A stretch of DNA of 64,000 bases from Euryodendron excelsum (GCA_033060915.1 CM065397.1:25930001-25994000); one strand, 5' to 3'; shown: positions 34,766 through 47,477, numbered from the stretch's first letter. Translations and numbers: made by a program. The notes: generated from the letters alone by a model not told the origin.

Positions 34766-37700
34766 TGTCACGCTCAAATTTTTCGCACTCGAGGAATACA
34801 CACACAAGTAGAAAAAATAATGTACTCTCTCGTTAGAACTCATCCTCCTAGAAGAATGAGTGTGATTAGGTTCGAATGGAAAATTGATTTGAATAAAGGG
34901 CTTTTAGAAAAAGTTTGGAGTTGCCACCTAACTTGATTAAGGTGAGTTAGGTCACCTAAAAACTAAGCATAATCCGAATAATACACTTAGAGTTTTTGAA
35001 AATAATTTTGAAAATACTTCCTCAAGAGAGGGTTTTTAAGAAAAGAGGTTGTTTGGCAACCTTTGGAAAATATTTATGCCCTTTTTTGAAAATAACTTCA
35101 TTTTGGTCTTTCAAAAACAGTGATCTAAGTTCGGAGGTTGGTTACGTGTAGGGAAGACGCACTAAGCCATCACCCTACCCCGCTCTTGCGGTACCTACAT
35201 GTCTATTCACCCAAGATTCACCCAATAGAGTCTTCAATTAATATATGTCCAAAACTATCCACTTTAGAAAAGAATGTTTGAAAAAGAATTTTAACATGAT
35301 GTATGATATGTAAATGCAATAGAAAGATTTGATTTGTAAATAGTTTGAAAAAGAACTTGATTTGATTTTAGAAGAGAGGTTTGAAAAGATAGATTTGAAA
35401 TTGAAATTGAAAAGAAATTTGAAAAGATAGAATTGATTTGATTTTGAAAATAAATTTGAGGAAAGAGATTTGAAAAGTATTATAGAATTTGAAAAAGGTT
35501 GTGGAATTGGGGATTTGAAAAAGGTTGTGACCGCACCCATGAGGGTTGCCTACGTATCCTTTTTGAGGAATCAAGCCAGTCATAGTTCAGATAAGAGTCC
35601 GATTGAAAATAGAAAATTTGATTTGAAAAAGAGATTTTGGTTTGATTTGAACTTAGAATAGAGGATTAAAATTTGGAATTGAAAGGATTGGACTTTGATC
35701 TTTGATTGGAAGATTTAAAAGGATTGATTTTGGAAAACTTAGCTTCAGGAAACCTAGACTTAGGAAAGATGGAACTTAGGAAAGATTTGACTCGAATGTT
35801 GGACTTGGAAGATTAGGCAAATATTGGATTTAGGAAAGGTTCGATTTAGGAAAGTTTCAAAATAGGAAAGTTTCATTTTAGGAAAGTTCCGTTTTAGGAG
35901 AATTTCATTTTATGAAAGTTTTGGTTTGGAAAGTTTCGTTTTAGGAAAGTTTTGAAAGTTGAAAAGTTTAGAATTTAGAAAATTTCGACTTAAGAAAGGT
36001 TTCGATTTTAGAAAGTTTTGACTTAAGAAAGTTTTGAATTTGGAATGTTTTGAAATATGAAAGTTTTGAAAGTAAGAAAGTTTAGGATTTAGAAAGTTTT
36101 AACTTAAGAAAGTTTTGAATTTAAAAAGTTTTGGATTTGGAAAGATTCAAAATTTAGGAAGTTTAGAATTTTAAAAAGATTTGAATTTAAGAAAGTTTAG
36201 AGTTTTAGAAAGATTTGAAATTTGAGTTTTAGAATTTAGGAAATGTTTAAATTTAAGAAAGATTTGAAGATTTAGATTTGGAAAGTTAAGATTTGGAAAG
36301 AGATGGAATTAGGAGAGGTTGGAATTAGGAAATATTTGAAAGTTTAAAGCTTAGAGAAAGATTTAAAAGTTCAAGTTTTGAAAACCTAAGATTTAGGAAG
36401 GTATGAGATTAGGAAGGATTCGAATTAAGAAAGATGTGGATTTTGTTTCTAAGAAGAAGTGTTTTGATTTTACTTCTAAAAACGGAGGATTGGATCTAGT
36501 TTCCTAAATGTGAGATTTGATTTGGTTTCCTAAAACGGAGGATTTGATATGGCATGGAATTGGAAAGATGAAGTTTTGAAAATCCTAAATTTGGAAGGCT
36601 ATAGTTTAATGTAGAAAATAGGCTTTGGAAATTTATGATTTTAATGTAAAAAAAAAAAGAGATTTTGGAAACCTAGATTTTGAGGCAAGATTGGAGATCA
36701 TGTTTTAGGAAAGAAAATTAAGGTTTTCTAATCATGGCTCTAGGGTTTAACTTGGACTCCAGGAAATGAGATTTTGGAAAGTAGAACCTTTGGAAAGAAA
36801 GATTTTTGGAAGAAGATCTTAGAAAGGAGTTTTTAGAAAGTGAATTTGAAAAGAGCTTTTTGGAAAGGAGTTTGAAAAGATTTTTTAGGAAAGTAAGTTT
36901 TGTGAAGGGAATTTTTAGAAAGCAATTTTGGAAAGGAGATTGGAGAGAGTTTTTAGAAAGTATATTAGAGAAAAGATTTTGGAAAGTAGATGTAAAAAGA
37001 TATTTTGGAGAGGATTTAAAAAAAGGATTTGGAAAGCAAGTTTGAAAAGCAATTCAGAAAGGGATTTGAATGTAGACTTTTGCAAGCCTCTAAAAATATC
37101 TTACTTTCTTAAAATGATTCTAACCATAAGAAGGTTAGAACCATTCTAGGATTGTGGTTTTGAAAACAACAAAGATTTGAAAATATGGACTATATCGATC
37201 ACTTAAATGTAACACTTTCTTAAAGCAACCCTAACCATGGAAATGCTAGAATCACCTTAAGATTGTGAATTTGAAAATAAGTTTTGAAGAAAAAAATTTT
37301 AATGCGAGTTTTGAAAACGGTTTTGATGCAAGTTTTGAAAACAAGTTGGAAAACGAATTTCGGAGAGATGCAAAATCATGATATGCACAATGCAAGTTGG
37401 GGTCATGAACATACATGGTTAAGGCTTCACCACATAATCAAGGGGGCCAAACTGACGTGGTCTCCAGTTAGACTAAAAGAAAGCCCTCGACACGGTGACC
37501 TCCAATAGCCTAATCCTGCACATAGATCGGGAAGTCCCTTGTTTCAAGCATGCAAAAAAAGGGGGGAAGAAGATGGGGGATTAAAATAGAAGAAAACTCA
37601 AGTGGGTTTGGAGGGAGAAGAGAGAGGGGAAAGATGTGTAAACTTAAATAGAGAGTCTGCCTTGTGTCTTTTTTATCTTTCTTTGCTTTGCGCGCTTTGT

Positions 37701-39622
37701 TTTTCTTGCTTTGCTTCGGTCTTCACTTTAGTCTTCGTCTTGATCTTCGAAACTTGTCTTGATCTTTGAGAGCTTCGGGTTACAGCACTTCAAGTCTTCA
37801 ATGGAGGCTTTAGAGGCTAGTGTATGAGTGTATAGGAGTGTATGGGAGCTAGAGTTTGTGTATGGAGGCTAGGGTTTGGAAAACCTAAAGTGAACTAGGG
37901 TTTAGGGAGGCTACGAGTTCTGTATATCAAAGAGTAGGGTTTTCAAATTGAGTTCGCAGACCTCTTTTATGCGAGAAGAGGCTCTATATTTTAGAGAGAA
38001 GAACCTGTCACTTGTTGTGGTAGCGCCAGGTCAAAGAACACATTGGCCCCACTCCTAGTGGCACCAAGCCAATTTTTAAAAAGCCTTTAAGTCGGCAAGT
38101 AATGTATTTTCAGAAGATTTGGGCGCTTGTACTAGTGATTACCATCCACTTTTTAACCTGGCTTCACTAAGAGTGACTCCGGAAAGTCCGGGAATTATTT
38201 GAAAGGGCTAGGAATGGCCCGGAAGGCCGAAAAGGGACAAAAACCTCTAAAACAGTGTCTCAGGGGTAGCAGACTTGAAAATTTGTGATAGGATGTGCTA
38301 GATGGGTTGACTAGGCCATTAGGGGCAACACGGTCAATCGGGTTGGAAAGCTGCCGGGATGGACTCAGAATGTCAGGGAAGAAGACTCGAGATTTGGAAA
38401 TATTATTTAAAATGTTCCCAAAGATTTCCAGTTTGATATCCAAAGCTGGTGTGATTGGAAAAAGCGACCGGCCCACCAGGGGAAACGGTCATTTTACACT
38501 AGTTTTGTCGGAATTGACTCGGAATGATCCGAAAGATAATGAAAGGTCTGAAATACTACAAAAGCATTCTTTGGAGGTTACCGGTTTGATACCCAAAGCT
38601 GGTGTGGTTCTCGGGGCGCTCGGATGCCTAGGGGCAAAATGGTCATTTTGACCAAAAAGTCTTGGAATTGGCCCAAAACTGACTAGAAGGTACCTAATCA
38701 TGCCAGATTGCCTTCAAGATAATCTTGGAAAGGTGGACTTACTGTTCTGAGGAATTAGGTACTTTTTCAAGAAAAGTGTCGAAAATGGCCCTAGGGGTAG
38801 TTTGTTTATTTTTCATCGAAGTGGGCTGGCAGGAACTGGTGTTGACCTGGGTTTTGAGTGTTTCCGCCACTCTGACGGCGGTCCCGTGATATAGGGGTTT
38901 GTTGGCAATTCCCTATATCGACCTATTTACTAGTGTTTCCGCCACTCTGACGGTTGCTATGTTTACAAGTACTTCCGCTACTCTAATGGTTCGCGATCAT
39001 TCCTGAGACTGCTTGATCTTGGGAAGCTGCTAGATGGATTTAGCGCCTGAGGAATCAAATTTCTCGAAAGGCATGCTGAAATGAACATTTTTGCATTGGC
39101 GGCTAGCAGGCACCAAATATGGACCGTTTTACCATCTTGGGGACTTGGGGTTTGTCTCGGTCGATTGGTTTGAAGGGACTTACTGTTTTAAAGAACTTTC
39201 TCCGAAAAATGTGCCTGATTGAATGGACTTACCACCTCGAGGAATCAACTTTCTCGAGGGATGGATTGAAATTGGAATTAGAATTGGAAAAGGGACTTAC
39301 TGTCTTCAAAAAGACATGCCTAATTGGATGGTCTTACCACCTCGAGGAATCAATTTTCTCGAAAAGTGTGCAGAAGTTAATTGAAATTGAAAAGGGGACT
39401 TACCGTCTTCAAAAAGATGTGACTATTGGAATTGGATCGAACAATGCCCCTAAGGGTATTTCGGTCATTTTGTCTCTATTTGGGCTCGGCGAGCCCGCAA
39501 AGCGATGGATTGACTAGATTAGGATTGAAAAATTGAGTTGACTCAGAATATGTCCATATTGACTTGAACACAAGTCTGGATGGAATGGAGACTACCGAGC
39601 GGGCAAAAATGGGGTGCTTACA
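34766..39622 (-). repeat. element B 5' LTR (right copy)
   Basis: 4857 bases, opening TGTCACGCTC and closing GGGGTGCTTACA, so canonical TG...CA ends are preserved. It pairs with 18432-23294. In element orientation this copy would drive transcription; its TATA region (37983-37995) is altered from CTATAAATA to CTAAAATATA. Confidence 0.9.
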
Positions 39623-39627
39623 TGGAT
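39623..39627. repeat. right target-site duplication of element B (TGGAT)
   Basis: TGGAT directly after the LTR end, identical to 18427-18431. Element A LTR sequence resumes after it with CTAGTGG. Confidence 0.9.
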
Positions 39628-42485
39628 CTAGTGGTTAAGGAAAGATGGTTTCATGCATGAAACTTGAAAGTATGCTTTTGAAAACCATTTTATGAAAACC
39701 ACTCAAGTGAATGTTGTGGTCTTGTGGTTGATATTTGAAAACCACTCAAGAGAGGATTACTTTGGAACCATTTTACTCACAAACTCAACAGAGTAAAATT
39801 TGTGAAAATCAACATTGAATGGATAGTTTTGAAGACTTGAATATTAAAGAGAATGATTCTTTAAAAATTGGCTTTGAAAATGAGGTTTTGAAAAATCACT
39901 TTTAACAAGTTGAAGACCACTATAAAGAATAAGAGTTCATATGGTTGATTTGAAAGAAATCACTCCAAAGAGGACTCCATAGGACAATTCCAACCACAAT
40001 ATTCAAGAGAGTAAAACTTCTAAAAATTAAGGTGAAAGTGATGGTTTAGGGAAATGATTTTATGCAAGTTGAAGAGAGTGCACTTTTGAAAACCCTTTTT
40101 GAAGGGGGTTGTTTTGAAAACAATTTTAAAGAGAATAGAGTCAACTCTAATAAACTAGGGTTCATATGGTCAAGATAATAGGGAAATCTTTCAAGAAAGG
40201 GTTCTATAGGACCATATCAACCACAAAATTCAAGAGAGTAAAACCCTTGAAAATCAACATAGAAGAAGACGGTTTGAAAGCCATTTTAGTGCAACTTTAA
40301 AAAATAACGAAATGTGGGGTTACAAAATGAAGTCAAGAGACTTAAAGGGAGTTTTCTAAGATGCTGAAATTGAGGGTATGACCTAGGCTTCAAGAACCAA
40401 CACTAGGACCATTTTTAGGAAAGCATTTGAATAAGGAGCTTGAGAATGCCATAAAAATAGAGATAGTGAATGCTTTGGGAAAATGCAAACAAAGCCAAGC
40501 ATGCAAAACATGAATAAGATAATTATATGTAAAAGGATCATGAAATCATACAAGGCTAGAGGCTTCACCACATAGCAAGGTGTTCTAAGGCCATATTATC
40601 TTAAAGTAGGTTTGTGATAAGTTCCCTACACAGTGGCTCTCACAAACTTTCCTCTTAGCATAAACTAAGTGCTTCATTGTTTCAAGCATGCAAGAAAGGG
40701 GGGTAGAAGATGGGGATTAAAATAGAGAATAGCCTAAGTAGGCCAGGAGGGAGAAAAGAGGAGTGGGGATTGCAAAAATATAAAGGGAGTACTATCTTTT
40801 GCCTTCAACCACTTTCAAACCTCCATGAATGCCTTAACTTGAGCTTGAGTAGCCTTGAATAGGCTTGAAGGGGCTGGAATGAGATCTTCTATGGCATTGA
40901 AGGCTTTGTAGGTGTAGTGTATGGGCTAGGGGGTGGTGGAAACTAGCCTATGTGTTTAAGGTGTGAAATGTATATAGAAATTCAAGGTTCTAGAGCAGTT
41001 TTAGCAGAGTTTCACTATCAAGTTCGATTATGGAATATGCAAAGGGGGAGGCCTGTATTTATAAGCAAAGTTGGAGAGGACTGGCGCATGTAGTACATGT
41101 GCCTGGGCAAATTTTACCCCAACGCTTATGCTACATGCGCTAGTACTGTTCCATTGGTAGAATGCCACGTGGCACACATTGTACTGGTTAAATCTTAAAA
41201 GCTAAGTATGGTTTGATCAATTTGATCAAAATATGGGTGCATGTAGCATACGTTCCGTCGCCAGGAATGTTTATTTAAACTTTGTCTTAATAATTGTGCA
41301 AATAAAAAAAATCAAAAAAATCGATTGTGTCCATGATGTTCTCTTAGTGTTTCTCAAGAATTTTGAATTTTTGGAGACCTTAAAAGGTGTTCGAAAGAGT
41401 GAGATATTGTCTCGGGAAGTGTGCACAAAAACACATTTTTGCGAAGCATCTGTGATATGCTCTGCGGGTGTTCGAAAGTAGCCATTTGTGGGCCATATGA
41501 TCGAGACCTTCGGGAATCGATCTTTTCGATCGAATCGTACCGATGGAAAGTACTCTGGAAATACTTTTAAGAATTTTCTAATTTACGCATTTCTCAAGTC
41601 GTTTGACGGTGTGTTATAATTAGGGAATTGGTGAAAAAGTCAACCTTGGCGGAGTGTCTGCACGACATTCCAAGGGTTACTAAAAGTGGCAGTTTTCGAG
41701 CCATGCGATGAGGGGCTTCAGGAAGTGATTTATCCAATCAAGCCATATCGATGGAAAGACCTATGGATAAGCTTTCAGGAATTCCCTAGTTTACATATCT
41801 CTCAAGTTGTTTGACGATGCATTATAACTAGGGAATAAAAAAAAAAAGGCAACCCTAGCGAAGCATCTATGAGACGCTCTAAGGGGGCTTTCGTTGAGTC
41901 GGGAGTATTCAGAGTTGTGAGGTTCACCTTGGGTTAAACAGGGATGTACGATGAGACCCGTTGTTCAATACCCAGAGCTGGTGTAGTTTCGAGGCGCGTT
42001 TGGGTTGCTAGGGGTAAAACAGTCATTTCAATCGGGATTGGTTGAAAAAGGTCAGAATGGGTTGGAGCGGCATGTTAAGCGTGCCGAACTATTCGAGGAT
42101 GGTCTTAGAAGATTTTTTCAGTGTTTGGTGGGATTTGTATTGTGTTGGGGTATCTAGGGGCAAAACGGTCATTTTGACTAGAGTTGACCGGAATGGGACC
42201 GAAATTGGACAGGATGGCGTGTTGAGTAAGCCTAATTGTTTAGGATCACTTTGGAAAGGTGGACTTACCGTCTTGAGGGATTTTGAACTTTCTCAAGATG
42301 TGCTTGGAGGCCCAAGGAGTAGGTTTGGTTATTAGGCCTCTATTGGGCCCAGCGGGCCTAAGAAGCGGTTGACTGATTCGATAGGGGTTTGAAAGTTGAT
42401 CTGAGCTTAAATGTGCTTACGGAGTGTTAAAAAAGAGTTTGGTCAGCCTGGAGATTGCCACGTGGACAAAAATAGGGTGTTTACA
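39628..42485 (-). repeat. element A 5' LTR, second part
   Basis: Continues 16417-18431 after the element B insertion and matches about 6775-9619 of the left LTR. Contains an intact TATA box and motifs such as GGCGCATGTAGTACATGTG (about 41085). Ends GTGTTTACA. Confidence 0.85.
41054..41065 (-). promoter_or_regulatory. TATA box of element A LTR (right copy)
   Basis: Minus-strand CTTATAAATACA followed by GGCCTCC. This is the 5' LTR copy in element orientation. Confidence 0.6.
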
Positions 42486-42490
42486 GCGGC
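42486..42490. repeat. right target-site duplication of element A (GCGGC)
   Basis: Follows the LTR end; differs at one base from GTGGC at 4752-4756. LINE sequence resumes immediately after it. Confidence 0.65.
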
Positions 42491-43170
42491 CCCTTCTAAA
42501 AGTGAAGCATGTTTTGGTGGAGAGTTTGCCTTAACCTCTTGGCTAAAAGAGAGATCATATCTAGCTCTGAGGAAATATTCTTCCTCAAATCTTTGCACTA
42601 TATAGATGTGAACTTGAGCTAGAGTCTACACAACATTTGTTGTTTGGTAGCATCCTTAATGGTGTTGTGATGGACTAACTGTAGCTTTATCAGAGAGTCA
42701 AGACTCTGTAAGAAAGAAGCTCATGTTTTTCTCCGAAAGCTTGAAATGAGCTAGTTTTTTTTTAGCATTCCCCTCTTGACCCCTATATTGGAGTGATTCT
42801 CTGATCTTCAAAAGCTTAACTTAGGACTTTTACCATGGCCCTGTTTACTCATTGTAGGACTTTTAGAGTCTTCTCCTCATAGTCAAGATCAGCCTAGAGG
42901 ATCTTGCCCCCCCTCCCCCCTCCCCCCCCCCCCACCCCCACCCCCAATACGATTCTTGAAATTAAATTGTGATGCAGCCCTTAAAGTAGAATTCTAGTTA
43001 GCAGTACGAATTGGTTGTCCTTTGTAATGAATTTGTGCATCTAGTAGATGGAATGATAGCCAAGCATATTTAAGCTTCCTTTCCCTTCCAAAGTGAAGCA
43101 CTAGAGGTTGTGAGGGAGGCTTTTGCTTGCTCTATGGCCATAGCCCACAATATCTTGTTATTAGGATCTC
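42491..43170 (+). pseudogene. LINE ORF2 relic, second part (zinc-binding and RNase H region)
   Basis: Continues the LINE reading interrupted at 4756. About 42570-42650 reads FALYRCELELESTQHLLF, which fits the C-terminal Cys-rich CPLCGxxxESxEHLLF block. After a C-rich tract (42907-42947), about 42957-43170 gives LKLNCDAALK and PSEALEVVREAFACSMAIA, which fit the RNase H domain of plant LINEs. Several frameshifts and stops. The join across element A supports the insertion history. Confidence 0.7.
42907..42947. repeat. C-rich low-complexity tract
   Basis: Runs of C interrupted by single T or A bases, inside the LINE relic. Probably slippage-prone and possibly of uncertain length in an assembly. 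Confidence 0.8.
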
Positions 43171-44449
43171 TCTTGGCACTCTCCTCTCACCTTCTTTGAT
43201 ATCATAAATAATAAAGCAACGGAATTGGAATTATCCTTTGCCTAGACATGGACATGGATAGATTAAGCTCCCATTACTTTGGCCTTTCTTCATTCCTTCT
43301 GACTTGTCTGTGATTTTATCATTCAATATTTCTCTTGATATGTTTTGTGTAGTTTACAAGAAAAAAAAAATATTAACAATATTTTTCTCTCAAACCTACA
43401 TTGCAGTTGGGCTGGGATCTTGAAAGCTCAAATGGAGAAGTCAGTCTCACACTCGAAATAGGCTAGTCCAGCATGAAAAATATTAGATACTGTGTCATAC
43501 TGGGTTTGGGTCTGGGTTTTGGATCCAATTCAGATGCCCATGGAGGCTCAATCAGGTGACCAACATTTTGCACCAATCTGGAAGGTGTGAGAATCATCTT
43601 ACGACGTCTCATTCATTGACCTAGTAGCCTATCAATAAACAGGTTTAGGCATTTTTTTTTGGATAATGAAAACATAAAGAAACATCTCTATTTTTTCTCT
43701 CCCAATATTACGTGTTTGTGTGAGTTTTTGAACCATGAACAGGGAGGTGCTATTCAAGAAACTGTAATAGCATTGCCATGAGCTAGGTTGCTGTTCCTTG
43801 AAACAAAAGACACGTAGAACATCCATAAATCCTATTTTTCATGTTTTTAATTAACCTGAACAAGTTATGAACTTGTTTATGGCTTCCGCATATGTATAGG
43901 TTCTTCTAACAAGAAAGCACAAGAAGTGATCTTTTAAAAGGTCCCACTTTATTTTAATTTTAACCCAATAACAGAACTTTTATACTTAATACTTCTTTTT
44001 CCAACATGAATGGATGCTTTAACCATTGTCGATTAGTTATTTAGTTCTAACTTTAGGTCACTGAACATAATCCATCCATGGGCATCACCAATTGTCTTGG
44101 ATTATTATCAATTTGGAGCTTGGGAAAGTAAGATCACAGAATTGAACCATTGAAAATATGTTTAATGTCATTTTATTTCTTTAATTGCATGCTAATACTT
44201 CGTTTCACTAATTAGTAATTACCCAAAAAAAATAAATATTTTAGTTCACCAATGGACATTATCAGTGGCAGACCTAGGATTTTTGTTTAGGGCGGTAAGG
44301 TTAAAAAAAAATTGTTAACAGGCACGTCAAGGTAAATTTCTTAAATTGGGGAGGGCAATACACTCTATTATAACCTAAATATCCAAAAATTTATAAGGGA
44401 TAAAGAAATTTTGAAAATTTTGGGGGCCGGTGACAACAACATGCCGATC
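43171..44449. other. unassigned intergenic DNA
   Basis: AT-rich sequence with no credible gene. Around 44268-44400 a phrase beginning AGTGGCAGACCTAGGATTTT resembles the ends of common plant DNA-transposon derivatives, but I cannot bound it. Confidence 0.4.
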
Positions 44450-44454
44450 ATGTA

Positions 44455-46561
44455 TGTGATGTCATGAACATTTGCATTTTTTTATTATGTTCTTAAAGTC
44501 AAGTTGACCATTTATTACTTATGTTGTAACGTAAGTGTTGGGTGTGAGAACCATGAGATTATTTTCCAAGGAGTCTCCTAATATATATTTATATTTACAC
44601 ATACACACTACGCGCACAACCCACTTATCCGCATGCGAGAGGGAGAGAGAGAGAGAGAGAGGAGAAGAAGAAGAAGAAGAAGAAGAAGAAGAAGAAGAAG
44701 AAGAAGAAGAAGAAGAAGAAGAAGGAAGCTTGGAAAGTTCGATCCTAGGTAGAAAAGCCATTGTTGAAGCTTGAGAAAGATTGGTAGAAAGGTATAAACC
44801 CTAGCCTTTTGTATGTGCGTATATATATGTGTTATGTTATGATTGGAGACCCTTTTGAGTCCTATTTGGTTAGGTTTTAAGGTTTTAGAAGCACAAGTTA
44901 GTTGATTTGGAGTTAGGGTTGGAAAACCCATTTTTGTGTATGTTAGGGTTTGAGATTTAAACTTTAGATCTCTTTGATTTACTTGTTTAAAGTATTTTAT
45001 TTTGAGTTATTGTGGTCTTCTTGGGTCAATCTTTGGACCCTAAAAGCATTGAAAGGTTTGGGAGAGTTTTGATAGAGTTTGGTTTAAGTTGAGTGAGATT
45101 TGGGGATTTTCGGGTGGGTTTTCTTTTTTTTTTTTTTTTCTAGAAAAAGGAGTCGACCCCTTTGCCCCAGGAGTCAACCCTTCTATCTAGAGAGTTCACA
45201 ACTTTCACTTTTTCAGAAAAAGAGTCGACCCTTTTGCCTTAGGAGTCGACCCTTTCGTCTAGAAAGTTCAGAGTTTCATTTTGCCAACAAACAGAGTCAA
45301 CCCCTTTTTCCCATGAGTCAACCCTTTTGTCAGAAGTGTCTACCATTTTTCATCTATTATACTAAAACTTTTATCTCTTGATTTTAACACTTCAACACCC
45401 ATTCTCTATGAGTTTACTTTTTTTTTCTTTAAGTTAAAGCATAGAGTCAATGTGTTTGGCCCTTTTATGTGTTCTACATGTAGGAACACATTTATTAAGC
45501 ACAACCCTCAATATTAGAGGTGAGTGACGATAAGTCATGAGTAAAACTTATTACTTTCCAAATGCTTTCAAGTTCAAATATATTCATTGCATTGTTTTCC
45601 ACTGCTTTCAATGCATCAGTTGATTATATTCAAGTATAAATATCATGTCTTGAAATGCATATGAAGCTTTTCTTATGATATGAATTGAAACACATGGATT
45701 AAAATGTTTTAATTAAAGAGATGCATGCTTTTGAAAATATTAGTGCCAACTCGAGATATTTCGTGGCAAGACCTTAAACTAGCAATGATGGTCCTACAAT
45801 AAGAGACGTGAAATAATCTATTGCCATGTTTGGGAGACATCTCTTGGCTTTAAATCCTATGTTGTGCGAACTTTAAGGTTGCTAATGCTGAGTTTTGCTC
45901 TAATGTCGGGTTGTAGCATACATATGATTTTGGAACAAAGAAATTTGATATGTTCTAATGCTACATGAAAAGTTATGCTATGTTTTGATAATGAACAATG
46001 TTACGGTGTATTTCACTTTTATGATACTATAATTTGAAATGAGGAAACATTTCAATATGAAAGCTTATGTCACAAATGGTTTATCTATTGTTTTATACAT
46101 TAAATATGAATGCTAGTTCATGTTATTTTATATTCATGCATCATTGTTATTTACTAAGTGTATAGCTTACGTTTTTAAAATATTTTCATGTAGTCAAACC
46201 AGGAGGCCCTAGGAGGAGGCCCTTTATATGGATGTTTGATGTACGACCCACAAGCTTTATGTTATGTAATATGCTATTTGGGGTTGAACCCAATGATGTT
46301 ATGTAAACCACTTATAAACGATATATTTGTGGTGGCCTAGGCTAGGCCCTTATTATATTTTTGGTTTTGGGGTTCGACACATCTTTGTTATGTATGACAC
46401 ACGTAATATTTCAAGTTTAAAATTTTCATTTCCGTAATTATGTATGATTTTAAATAATTATGCACAGGTATCAACTGGATTGTGAGATGCAGCCTTGGGT
46501 AGCTAACTACTAGCATATCATGTACCTTAAATCCGCTTAGGCCGGGTTATGGGGCGTGACA
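44455..46561 (+). mobile_element. probable solo LTR (gypsy-like), 2.1 kb
   Basis: Opens TGTGATGTCATG and closes GGGGCGTGACA, flanked by ATGTA at 44450-44454 and 46562-46566, a 5-bp target duplication. A TATA-like stretch (44581-44598) is followed by GA and GAA repeats, then by a set of GAGTCGACCC-type motifs (45151-45320). No internal coding region, primer site or second LTR is seen. The two ends are only partly inverted copies of each other, so the left edge is less sure than the right. Orientation is inferred from the TATA position. Confidence 0.5.
44639..44724. repeat. compound microsatellite (GA)n(GAA)n
   Basis: About 22 bases of GA repeats, then about 60 bases of GAA repeats ending at 44724. 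The poly-Glu, poly-Ser and poly-Leu frames over it are by-products. Confidence 0.9.
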
Positions 46562-46566
46562 ATGTA

Positions 46567-46888
46567 AATGCTCTCAATTTGAAAGATTTTAGTATCTATT
46601 AAGATAACTAAATACCAAAAAAGTTGAACTAAAAGAAATGAATTAGAGGACGAATCATCATGATTGTGAAACCTCTATTTTTGCTGAGCTGTGTTTAAGA
46701 TATGTGACGTGGAATAAAAGCTCACATGGACATTCAGTTGGCACATAATATAGATACCTATGCATTATTAAGTTGGCACATAATACAAATACCTATGCAT
46801 TATTAACTTAAAGCAGCAAATGATCTTTCAAAGTTTCGTTTTTCTCATTTACAACCCTTTCCTTTAATTTGTAACTTTCTACTTTGAC
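46567..46888. other. unassigned spacer
   Basis: About 320 bases; includes a short direct repeat (GGCACATAATA...TACCTATGCATTATTAA, near 46739 and 46775). No gene seen. Confidence 0.4.
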
Positions 46889-46896
46889 CTAATAAT

Positions 46897-47477
46897 TAGG
46901 GGTGCACAAACAAATCGAAAAACCTCAGAACCGAATAAACCCGACCTCTATAGGTTGGTTTAGTTTGGGTCTGTTAAAGGATCGATTTGCTTCTGGGTCT
47001 AAAAAATACCAACCCAATCTATTCGATTCGATTCTCGGTTTCACATTTATTGGACCTGAACTGAATTGAGAACCGACCCAACGCAAACCGAATCGAACCA
47101 AGACTCGATCTTTATATCTTATAAAAGTCTATATATATTTTATATATGCTATTAAATCATTGTTATTTGTACTTAATTATTATTGATTTGTGTTAATATG
47201 TTATTTTTTTTTATTTTTTTTAAAAAATTAAGGATGTAAGAACAATCCTATTATTTTATTATTTTTGAATAAATAAGTTAAATAAAATACAATAAAAGTG
47301 GAACCGAACCAACCCGGCCTTGACCTAATATGGAACCAACCTAACTCGAGGCATGGAACTGAACCGAACCAACCCAAATCGACTCGGCTCTAGATCCAAA
47401 AATCAAGAACCGATCAAGATCAGGTCAATTTTGGGTCTAGCACATACTCGACCCAATCTGACCTATGCATACCCCTA
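46897..47477. mobile_element. hAT-like MITE with 8-bp target duplications
   Basis: 581 bases, opening TAGGGGTGCACAAA and closing TATGCATACCCCTA (imperfect terminal inverted repeats). Flanks are CTAATAAT (46889-46896) and TTAATAAT (47478-47485), an 8-bp duplication with one mismatch, as expected for hAT transposition. The interior is built of AACCGAACCAACCCGACC-like phrases on both sides of an AT-rich centre. No coding capacity, so it would depend on a transposase supplied elsewhere. Confidence 0.7.

Larger units (their letters stand above)
18432..39622 (-). mobile_element. element B: Ogre/Tat-like Ty3/gypsy retrotransposon, 21.2 kb
   Basis: LTRs of 4863 and 4857 bases flank an 11,471-base interior. 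On the minus strand the order is LTR, primer site (34763-34746), leader, short gag-like remnant, protease, G-patch-like linker, RT, RNase H, second RNase H, integrase, an antisense gene on the other strand, polypurine tract, LTR. The order and the dual RNase H fit the Tat branch of gypsy. Every coding block has stops or frameshifts, so the copy is inactive. In a hand-aligned sample of about 180 bases (20461-20640 against 36775-36954) the LTRs differ at 4 positions, fewer per base than the LTRs of A, in keeping with B being the younger insertion. Confidence 0.92.
4757..42485 (-). mobile_element. element A: Ogre/Tat-like Ty3/gypsy retrotransposon, split by element B
   Basis: Two LTRs of 4863 and about 4873 bases (4757-9619; 16417-18431 joined to 39628-42485) flank a 6797-base interior. 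The primer site beside the right LTR and the polypurine tract beside the left LTR show that it reads on the minus strand. Excluding nested element B it is about 16.5 kb. Giant LTRs and a tRNA-Arg-type primer site point to the Ogre/Tat branch. The interior keeps a long leader and a broken gag, then passes into 3' noncoding sequence and tandem repeats; no RT, RNase H or integrase block was found, so it is a deleted or non-autonomous copy. In one hand-aligned 60-base sample (5101-5160 against 16761-16820) the LTRs differ at 4 positions. Confidence 0.85.

Noticed and set aside
44519..44931. Frames encoding poly-Ser, poly-Leu and poly-Glu
   Set aside because: All three overlap one GA/GAA microsatellite on both strands and frames.
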